From Albimonas pacifica (GTDB taxonomy: Bacteria > Pseudomonadota > Alphaproteobacteria > Rhodobacterales > Rhodobacteraceae), in assembly GCF_900113695.1 (NCBI RefSeq), contig NZ_FOQH01000005.1:496001-560000 (forward strand): DNA of 64,000 nt. Direction: 5' to 3'. The position numbers were made by a program, and so were the translations under genes. Shown here piece by piece: positions 57,720-64,000 of the stretch. Each line of letters opens with the position of its first letter. Position 1 is the first letter of the stretch. The notes under the pieces are model-generated. The model was not told the DNA's origin. It was given only the letters and a program-made list of their open reading frames with translations, and ran no database searches.

Positions 57720-58571
57720 ATGAAGAAGACCGCAACGGCCCTGGCCGCGCTTCTCGCGCTCGGCCTCGCGGGGTCGGCCGGCGCCGACCCTTCCGAGGAC
57801 GCGGAGCTCTCGATCAACGGCGAGCCGCCGCTGATCACCCGCGCCCCCGCGCCCGCCCATCTCGAGGGCGCGCTGCCCGAGCTGATCTCGGGCTGGCTCT
57901 ATCGCGACGAGGCCACCCGCGCGATGGAGATGGACGATTTCGACAACCCCGCCATGGTCTTCGTCGACCAGGGCCTGGACAGCTGGGCCGCGGTCGAGGG
58001 CTCGGCCGGCAAGTCCTGCGCCGCCTGCCACGGCGACATCGAAAGCCTGAAGGGCGTGCGCGCCACGACCCCGAAGCTGAACGCCGCGGGCGCGCTGTGG
58101 TCGGTCGAGGACTTCATCAACGACTGCCGCACCAACCGCATGGGGGCCGAGGCCTGGGGCTGGTCCTCGGACCCGATGCTGAACATGACCGCCGCGATCT
58201 CGGTGCAGTCGCGCGGCCTGCCGGTGGCGGTCGAGATCGACGGCCCCGCCGCGCCCTACTACGAGCAGGGCAAGGACATGTACTACACCCGCTACGGCCA
58301 GCTCGAGCTGAGCTGCGCCAACTGCCACGAGCAGAACAACGGCAACATGATCCGCGCCGACCACCTCAGCCAGGGGCACACCGCGGGCTTCCCGACCTAC
58401 CGGCTGAAGAACGCGGGCCTCGTCTCGATCCACAACCGCTTCAAGGGCTGCATCCGCGACACCCGCGCCGAGACCTTCAATGAAGGCTCGGACGAGTTCC
58501 GCGCGCTCGAGCTCTACGTCGCCGCCCGCGGCATGGGCCTGGCGGTCGAGGGCGTGGCCGTCCGTCCCTGA
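57720..58571 (+). CDS. soxA: Diheme cytochrome SoxA
   Basis: The protein has 283 residues. A signal peptide (cleavage near AGSAGA, residue 22) is followed by two haem motifs, CAACH (near residue 100) and CANCH (near residue 200), and the active-site Cys in FKGCIRDTRAE, which can become a cysteine persulfide haem ligand. Another Cys in FINDCRTNRM may form a disulfide with one in the C-terminal half. Diheme composition and GCIRDTRAE motif are typical of Paracoccus-type SoxA. GGGAGGACACCCC is the ribosome site. Confidence 0.95.
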   Translation: MKKTATALAALLALGLAGSAGADPSEDAELSINGEPPLITRAPAPAHLEGALPELISGWLYRDEATRAMEMDDFDNPAMVFVDQGLDSWAAVEGSAGKSCAACHGDIESLKGVRATTPKLNAAGALWSVEDFINDCRTNRMGAEAWGWSSDPMLNMTAAISVQSRGLPVAVEIDGPAAPYYEQGKDMYYTRYGQLELSCANCHEQNNGNMIRADHLSQGHTAGFPTYRLKNAGLVSIHNRFKGCIRDTRAETFNEGSDEFRALELYVAARGMGLAVEGVAVRP

Positions 58572-58709
58572 CGGGCGCGCCGCGTCCGCCGCACTCTCGA
58601 CCCTGCGCGGCGGCCCCCGGGCCGCCGCCGATCCAGTCCCGACGCGACGGACCCCCTGCGGGTCCGCTCGGAAGACCTGCGCGCACGCGCCTTGAAGGAG
58701 CCTGACCCG

Positions 58710-60401
58710 ATGATCTCACGCCGCGAATTCCTGCAGGCGGGCCTGGCGGCCTCGGCGCTGGTCGGGGCCTCGGGCTTCGGCGGCTGGTCGCGGCTCGCCG
58801 CCCAGCAGAGCCTGACGCAGGACCAGCTCCTGCAGTTCGACGACTTCGGCAACGTCACGCTGATCCACATCACCGACATCCACGCCCAGACGAAGCCGAT
58901 CTGGTTCCGCGAGCCCTCGGTGAACCTCGGGGTCGGCGAGGCCAGGGGCCGCCCGCCGCATGTCACCGGATCGGAGTTCCTCGAGACCTTCGGGATCAAG
59001 CCCGGCTCGGCCGAGGCCTATGCGCTGACCTCGGAGGATTTCGTGGCGCTTGCGCGGGGCTACGGGCGGATGGGCGGGCTCGACCGGGTGGCGACGGTGG
59101 TGAAGGCGATCCGCGCCGCGCGCCCCGAGGCGCTGCTGCTCGACGGCGGCGACACCTGGCACGGCTCGTTGGTCTCGCTGGAGACGCGGGGCCAGGACAT
59201 GGTCGACGCGATGAACCTGCTGGGCGTCGAGGCGATGACCTCGCACTGGGAATGGACCTTCGGCGCCGAGCGCGTGAAGGAGATCGTCGAGACGCTCCCG
59301 TTCCCGTTCCTGGGCGCCAACATCTTCGACGTCGAGTGGGACGAGCCCGCCTTCGAGCCCTACGCGATCTTCGAGCGCGGCGGCGCCAGGGTCGCGGTGA
59401 TCGGCCAGGCCTTCCCCTACATGCCCGTCGCCAACCCCAGGTGGATGTTCCCCGGCTACTCCTTCGGGATCCGGCAGGAGCGGATGCAGGAGATGGTCGA
59501 CGAGGTGCGCGCCGAGGGCGCCGACCTGGTCGTGTGCCTCTCGCACAACGGCTTCGACGTCGACCACAAGATGGCGGGGCAGGTCTCGGGCATCGACGTG
59601 ATCCTCTCGGGCCATACCCATGACGCGATCCCCGAGCCGGTGCTGGTCGGCGAGACCATCATCATCGCCTCGGGCTCCAACGGCAAATTCGTCTCGCGGG
59701 TCGATCTCGACGTGCGCGACGGCCGGATGATGGGGTTCCGCCACAAGCTGATCCCGATCTTCTCGGACGTGATCGCGCCGGACGCCGAGATGGCCGCGCT
59801 GGTCGACGGCCACCGCGCGCCCTTCAAGGCCTCGCTGGAGGAGGTGGTGGGGCGGACCGAGAGCCTCCTCTACCGGCGCGGCAACTTCAACGGGACCTGG
59901 GACGACGTGATCTGCGACGCGATCCGCTCCGAGCGGGACGCCCAGATCGCGCTTTCCCCCGGCGTGCGCTGGGGCCCGACCCTGCTGCCGGGCGACCCGA
60001 TCACCCGCGAGGACATCCACAACGTCGCCTCGATGACCTACGGCCGGTGCTACCGCACCGAGATGACCGGCGAGACGCTGAAGACGGTCATGGAGGACGT
60101 GGCCGACAACATCTTCAACACCGACCCCTACTACCAGCAGGGCGGCGACATGGTTCGCGTCGGCGGCATGAGCTACCGCATCGACGTCTCCGCGCCCATG
60201 GGCTCGCGGATCTCGGACCTGGCGCTGAGCGACACCGGCGAGGCGCTCGAGGCCGGGAAATCCTACACGGTCGCCGGCTGGGCCTCGGTCAACGAGGGGA
60301 CCGAGGGCCCGCAGATCTGGGACGTCATCGAAAGCCACATCCGCAAGCTGGGGACCGTGAACCGGCCCCCCTCCGACACCGTCACGGTCGTCGGCGCCTG
60401 A
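58710..60401 (+). CDS. soxB: Thiosulfohydrolase SoxB
   Basis: The protein has 563 residues, a member of the dimanganese 5'-nucleotidase-like family. A twin-arginine leader SRREFLQAGLAAS is followed by the metal-binding HITDIHAQ (near residue 55), DGGDTWHGS, and SHWEWTFG; later LSHNGFDVDH and LSGHTHD hold further metal His residues. SoxB cleaves the terminal sulfone group from SoxY-bound thiosulfate as sulfate. The ATG at 58710 is preceded by AAGGAG at 9-nt spacing; the frame upstream at 58692 is less likely. A 138-bp gap with GC-rich sequence separates it from soxA. Confidence 0.95.
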   Translation: MISRREFLQAGLAASALVGASGFGGWSRLAAQQSLTQDQLLQFDDFGNVTLIHITDIHAQTKPIWFREPSVNLGVGEARGRPPHVTGSEFLETFGIKPGSAEAYALTSEDFVALARGYGRMGGLDRVATVVKAIRAARPEALLLDGGDTWHGSLVSLETRGQDMVDAMNLLGVEAMTSHWEWTFGAERVKEIVETLPFPFLGANIFDVEWDEPAFEPYAIFERGGARVAVIGQAFPYMPVANPRWMFPGYSFGIRQERMQEMVDEVRAEGADLVVCLSHNGFDVDHKMAGQVSGIDVILSGHTHDAIPEPVLVGETIIIASGSNGKFVSRVDLDVRDGRMMGFRHKLIPIFSDVIAPDAEMAALVDGHRAPFKASLEEVVGRTESLLYRRGNFNGTWDDVICDAIRSERDAQIALSPGVRWGPTLLPGDPITREDIHNVASMTYGRCYRTEMTGETLKTVMEDVADNIFNTDPYYQQGGDMVRVGGMSYRIDVSAPMGSRISDLALSDTGEALEAGKSYTVAGWASVNEGTEGPQIWDVIESHIRKLGTVNRPPSDTVTVVGA

Positions 60402-60429
60402 TCCCTTTGACCAAGGAGGACCTGACCGC

Positions 60430-61689
60430 ATGAGCGACGACAGCGACAAGGGACCCTCGCGCCGGGGCTTCCTCGGCGCCATGGCCGCGGGCGGCGCGCT
60501 CGCCGCCGGCGGCGCGCGCGCCGCGTCCGACCCGCTGATCACCGAGGTGCAGCCCTGGAACCAGCTGCTGGGCGAGGGCGTGGACGAAACCCCCTACGGC
60601 CTGCCGATCCGCTTCGAAAGCGACGTGGTGCGCCGCGACGTGCCCTGGCTGACCGCCGATCCGATCAGCTCGGTCAACTTCACCCCGATCCACGCCCTCG
60701 AAGGCACCATCACCCCCCAGGGCTGCGCCTTCGAGCGGCACCACGCCGGCGCCATCGAGCTCGCCAAGCCCGACTACCGGCTGATGATCAACGGTCTCGT
60801 CGACCGGCAGATGGTCTTCACCTACGCGGACCTCGAGCGCTTCCCGCGCGAGACGCACGTCTATTTCATGGAATGCGCCGCGAACTCGGGGATGGAGTGG
60901 GCGGGCGCGCAGCTCAACGGCTGCCAGTTCACGCAGGGCATGATCCACAACATGGAATACGTGGGCGTGCCCGTGCGCCTGCTGCTCGAAGAGGCCGGCG
61001 TGAAGCCCGAAGGCAAGTGGGTGCTGGCCGAGGGCGCCGACGCCGCCGGCATGACCCGCTCGATCCCGCTGGAGAAGATGCTCGACGACTGCCTGGTGGC
61101 GTTCAAGGCCAACGGCGAGGCGCTGCGCAAGGAGCATGGCTATCCCGCCCGCCTGGTGGTGCCGGGCTGGGAGGGCAACATGTGGGTGAAGTGGCTGCGC
61201 CGACTGGAGGTGGGCGACGAGCCCTGGGAGCAGCGGGAGGAGACCTCCAAGTACACCGACGTGATGGCCGACGGCTCCGCCCGCAAGTGGACCTGGGTGA
61301 TGGACGCGAAGTCGGTGATCACCTCGCCCAGCCCGCAGGCGCCGATCACCCATGGCAAGGGGCCGCTGGTGATCACCGGGCTGGCCTGGTCGGGCCGGGG
61401 GACGATCCGGCGGGTGGACGTGACCACCGACGGCGGGATCACCTGGCACGAGGCGCGGCTGTCCGGGCCGTCCTTCTCCAAGGCCCTGCACCGGTTCCAT
61501 TTCGACGTCGACTGGGACGGGTCGGAGATGATCCTGCAGTCGCGCGCGATCGACGATACCGGCTACGTGCAGCCCACCAAGGACCAGCTTCGCGCCTTCC
61601 GGGGCGAGAACTCGATCTACCACAACAACGGCATCCAGACCTGGCTCGTGATGCCGGACGGGAGGGTTGAGAATGTCGAGATTTCCTGA
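60430..61689 (+). CDS. soxC: Sulfane dehydrogenase subunit SoxC (molybdoprotein)
   Basis: The protein has 419 residues of the sulfite-oxidase family. A twin-arginine leader SRRGFLGAMAAGG comes first; the Mo-cofactor domain holds the conserved Cys in VYFMECAANSGMEW (near residue 150), and the C-terminal dimerisation domain holds SVITSPSPQAPI and GRGTIRRVDVTTDGGITW. SoxC, with SoxD, oxidises the SoxY-bound sulfane sulfur and takes up six electrons. Presence of soxCD means complete oxidation of thiosulfate to sulfate without sulfur globules. It starts 28 bp after soxB, with AAGGAGGACC before the ATG. Confidence 0.95.
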   Translation: MSDDSDKGPSRRGFLGAMAAGGALAAGGARAASDPLITEVQPWNQLLGEGVDETPYGLPIRFESDVVRRDVPWLTADPISSVNFTPIHALEGTITPQGCAFERHHAGAIELAKPDYRLMINGLVDRQMVFTYADLERFPRETHVYFMECAANSGMEWAGAQLNGCQFTQGMIHNMEYVGVPVRLLLEEAGVKPEGKWVLAEGADAAGMTRSIPLEKMLDDCLVAFKANGEALRKEHGYPARLVVPGWEGNMWVKWLRRLEVGDEPWEQREETSKYTDVMADGSARKWTWVMDAKSVITSPSPQAPITHGKGPLVITGLAWSGRGTIRRVDVTTDGGITWHEARLSGPSFSKALHRFHFDVDWDGSEMILQSRAIDDTGYVQPTKDQLRAFRGENSIYHNNGIQTWLVMPDGRVENVEIS

Positions 61690-62713
61690 ACTGACCGCGC
61701 TCGCGCTCGCCGCCCTGATCGCGACGCCCGCCGCCGCCCAGATGGGCCTGGGCCGCGAGGCCACGCCAGAGGAGGTCGCCGCCTGGGACATCGACGTGCG
61801 CCCCGACGGCCTGGGCCTGCCGGAGGGCTCGGGCGACGTGGCGACGGGCGAGGGCCTCTATGTCGAGAAATGCGCCGTCTGCCACGGCGACTTCGGCGAG
61901 GCGGTCGGCCGCTGGCCGGTGCTGGCGGGGGGCGAGGGCACGCTCGACCGCAAGGACCCGGTGAAGACGGTGGGCAGCTACTGGCCCTATCTCTCGACGG
62001 TCTGGGACTACGTCCACCGCGCCATGCCCTTCACCGAAGGGCGCAGCCTGACCGGCGACGAGACCTACGCGATCACCGCCTACCTGCTCTATCTCAACGA
62101 CCTGGTGGACGAGGACTTCGAGTTGTCGCGCGAGACGTTCCTCGAGGTCGAGATGCCCAACGCGGACGGGTTCTTCGTCGACGACCGCGACGCGGTGGAG
62201 GTCGCCGAGTTCTCGAAGCCGCCGTGCATGAGCGCGTGCAAGGCCGAGACGACGGTCACCCGACATGCGACCGTGATCGACGTGACGCCCGACGACGACG
62301 GGGCCGAGACCTCGGAGACGGAGGCGCCGGTCGAGACCGCCGCCGTGCCGGCCCCGGCCGCAGCCGCGCCGGAGGCCCCCGCCGGGCCGGACCCGGAGCT
62401 GGTCGCGGCCGGCGAGAAGGTCTTCGCCAAGTGCAAGGCCTGCCACCAGGTCGGCGAGGGCGCCCAGAACCGCACCGGCCCGATCCTGAACGGCACGGTC
62501 GGCGCGCCCGCGGCCCATATCGACGGGTTCAAGTACTCCAGGGCGATGACGGAGGCCGCGGAAGGCGGCCTGGTCTGGACCGAAGAGACGCTCGACGCGT
62601 TCCTGGAAAAGCCCAAGGCGGTGATCCCCAGAACCAAGATGAGCTTCGCCGGCCTGCGCAAGGCCGAGGATCGCGAGGCGATCATCGCCTACCTCCAGAG
62701 CCTGGGGGACTGA
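61673..62713 (+). CDS. soxD: Diheme cytochrome c SoxD
   Basis: The protein has 346 residues. The signal peptide ends near TPAAAQ (residue 22). The first haem is CAVCH (near residue 66); the second, CKACH, lies near residue 257, in a class I cytochrome c domain with axial Met in RTKMSFAGL. An acidic/Ala-Pro linker (about residues 205-240) joins the two domains. SoxD accepts electrons from SoxC. The ATG at 61673 overlaps the end of soxC by 17 bp, so translation is coupled. Two extra Cys (PPCMSACKAE) occur before the linker. Confidence 0.93.
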   Translation: MSRFPELTALALAALIATPAAAQMGLGREATPEEVAAWDIDVRPDGLGLPEGSGDVATGEGLYVEKCAVCHGDFGEAVGRWPVLAGGEGTLDRKDPVKTVGSYWPYLSTVWDYVHRAMPFTEGRSLTGDETYAITAYLLYLNDLVDEDFELSRETFLEVEMPNADGFFVDDRDAVEVAEFSKPPCMSACKAETTVTRHATVIDVTPDDDGAETSETEAPVETAAVPAPAAAAPEAPAGPDPELVAAGEKVFAKCKACHQVGEGAQNRTGPILNGTVGAPAAHIDGFKYSRAMTEAAEGGLVWTEETLDAFLEKPKAVIPRTKMSFAGLRKAEDREAIIAYLQSLGD

Positions 62714-62717
62714 TCCG

Positions 62718-64000
62718 ATGGGCCGCGGTCGTCCCACCCGGCGCGCGCGGCCCCCCGTCGCCTCGCCCGGCGCAGGCCCGACCGGCCCCGGCGTCTCGCG
62801 GCGCCAGGCGCTCGGGTTGCTGACGGCCGCGGGGGCGGCGCTGCTCGCCCCCGCGGTTTTCGCCCCCGCCCTCGCCCAGGCGCGGCCCCGGGTGGTGGTG
62901 ATCGGCGGCGGCCCGGGCGGAGCGACCGCCGCGAGGCGGCTGGCGGGCGCCTGCGAGGTGACGCTGGTCGAGCCGAACCCGATCTACCGCTCCTGCTTCT
63001 TCTCCAACCTCGCGATCGGCGGCCATGTGCCGTTCGAGGCGCTGGCCCATGGCTACGACGCCGTCGCGGCCGCGGGCGTGCGGATGGCGCCGCTGCGGGC
63101 GACGGACGTCGACCCCGACGCCCGCCGCGTGACGCTGGAGGGGGGGGAGGCGCTGGACTACGACCGGCTGGTGCTGGCGCCGGGGATCGCCTACGTGCCC
63201 GACGGGCTGCCGGGCTGGTCGCCGCGGGACGAGGCCGCGATCCCCTCGGCCTATCTCACCGGCGGCGATCCGCGGGCGATCCGCGACCAGGCGCTGGCGT
63301 TGCCCGAGGGGGGGACCTGGTGCCTGGTGGCGCCGCCCGACCCCTCGCGCTGCCCGCCCGCGCCCTACGAGCGGGCCTCGATGGTCGCGTCGCTGCTGAA
63401 GGCGCGGAACCCGACCGCGAAGATCCTGATCGTGGATCCCAAGCCCCGCTACGCCAAGCAGGCGCTGTTCGAAGAGGGCTGGCAGGTCCACTACACCGGC
63501 ATGATCGACCGGCTGGGCCCCGACTTCGGGGCGGACCGGCTCGAGATCCGGCCGGGCGGGATGCAGGTGGTCGTCGACGGCGACGCCGAGGACGTCGACG
63601 CCTGCAACGTGATCCCGCCCCAGCAGGCCGGCGCGATCTGCTTCGCGGCCGGCGTGACCGACGCCTCCGGCTGGGCGCCGGTCGAGGCGACGGGCCTGCG
63701 CTCGACCCTTCAGCCCTTCATCCATGTGGTGGGGGATTCCGCCGCCACCGGCGCGATCCCCAAGGCCGCCTCCGCCGCGGCCTCGGAGGGGCAGGTCGCG
63801 GCCGCCGCGATCCTGCACGAACTGGACCTCGGCCCCGAGCCGACGCCGCGTTACCGCAGCGCCTGCTGGTCCTCGATCGCCGAGGGCGACGCCGTGGCCG
63901 AGGAGACCGAGTTCGCCCCCGGGCCCGACGGGCGGCTCGCCGCCGTCTCCCACCGCATCTCCCAGACCGGGGAGAGCGCGGACGTTCGTCGCGCCAACTG
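62718..64000 (+). CDS. soxF: Flavoprotein SoxF (sulfide dehydrogenase), right end cut off
   Basis: The frame is open to the last base of the window, so the 3' end lies outside; 427 residues are visible. A twin-arginine-type leader (SRRQALGLLTAAG) is followed by the FAD site VVVIGGGPGGATAARRL near residue 62, the redox Cys in YRSCFFSNLAIGG and another in DACNVIPPQQAG, as in flavocytochrome c sulfide dehydrogenase. SoxF in Paracoccus has sulfide dehydrogenase activity with SoxE. Here no soxE lies between soxD and soxF; its partner cytochrome may be downstream or elsewhere. It begins 4 bp after soxD. Confidence 0.9.
   Translation, partial: MGRGRPTRRARPPVASPGAGPTGPGVSRRQALGLLTAAGAALLAPAVFAPALAQARPRVVVIGGGPGGATAARRLAGACEVTLVEPNPIYRSCFFSNLAIGGHVPFEALAHGYDAVAAAGVRMAPLRATDVDPDARRVTLEGGEALDYDRLVLAPGIAYVPDGLPGWSPRDEAAIPSAYLTGGDPRAIRDQALALPEGGTWCLVAPPDPSRCPPAPYERASMVASLLKARNPTAKILIVDPKPRYAKQALFEEGWQVHYTGMIDRLGPDFGADRLEIRPGGMQVVVDGDAEDVDACNVIPPQQAGAICFAAGVTDASGWAPVEATGLRSTLQPFIHVVGDSAATGAIPKAASAAASEGQVAAAAILHELDLGPEPTPRYRSACWSSIAEGDAVAEETEFAPGPDGRLAAVSHRISQTGESADVRRAN

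Noticed and set aside
1-64000. CRISPR array, tRNA, rRNA, transposase, integrase or phage genes
   Set aside because: No regularly spaced short repeats, no RNA gene signature and no mobile-element protein were recognised in either strand.

Overview
The window is about 64 kb of very GC-rich DNA, densely coding, with many 4-bp ATGA/GTGA gene overlaps and GTG starts. The gene content (a Paracoccus-type sox cluster in the order soxTRS-VWXYZABCDF, TAXI-TRAP and peptide ABC importers, the dgcN/dgcA D-glutamate pair, a yfgM-bamB-der module) points to a chromosome of an alphaproteobacterium of the order Rhodobacterales. The genus cannot be fixed from the sequence. No rRNA, tRNA, CRISPR array, transposase, integrase or phage gene was seen.

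Region by region: (1) 1-9.1 kb: the end of a TTC38-like TPR gene, an OpgC-like membrane acyltransferase, then a RibD-C reductase with a cytochrome b561. Convergent to these is a tight four-gene block: methyltransferase, GT4 glycosyltransferase, a divergent 6-pyruvoyl-tetrahydropterin-synthase-like protein and an MDR dehydrogenase. OpgH glucan synthase follows. The pterin-synthase-like/glycosyltransferase block has no pathway I can name. (2) 9.3-12.2 kb: a D-glutamate operon (dgcN, dgcA, D-amino-acid transaminase) closed by a clear terminator hairpin. (3) 12.5-18.3 kb: a lipoprotein and an RND efflux pump with its adaptor. (4) 18.7-22.2 kb: the outer-membrane/ribosome housekeeping module yfgM-like, bamB, der. 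(5) 22.2-28 kb: a hairpin-forming dispersed repeat, a racemase-fold protein lacking both catalytic cysteines with a PuuE-like deacetylase, a DUF992 protein, and an octaheme cytochrome c overlapped by a GNAT acetyltransferase. (6) 28-34.8 kb: an acyl-CoA catabolic operon (ligase, APH-like kinase, SDR, acyl-CoA dehydrogenase) with a divergent LysR regulator and another SDR. (7) 35-40.3 kb: a five-gene peptide/opine-type ABC importer. (8) 40.6-52.9 kb: a catabolic region made of a TAXI-TRAP importer, a FAD monooxygenase, two maleate-isomerase-superfamily proteins (one with and one without the catalytic cysteines), two GntR regulators, an SDR, an isocitrate-lyase/PEP-mutase-family lyase, an isochorismatase-fold amidohydrolase, a second copy of the dispersed repeat and an M20 peptidase. 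(9) 52.9-64 kb: the thiosulfate-oxidising sox cluster, running off the right edge inside soxF.

The sox genes form a complete periplasmic lithotrophic system: SoxXA attaches thiosulfate to SoxYZ, SoxB hydrolyses sulfate off, SoxCD oxidises the sulfane sulfur, SoxV/SoxW/SoxS supply reductant, and SoxR with SoxT gives thiosulfate-responsive control. The most novel-looking items are the 290-300 bp repeat at 22193-22480 and 51285-51587, whose two copies keep long hairpin arms by paired changes on both arms, and the pterin-synthase-like/glycosyltransferase cluster at 2.5-7.2 kb.
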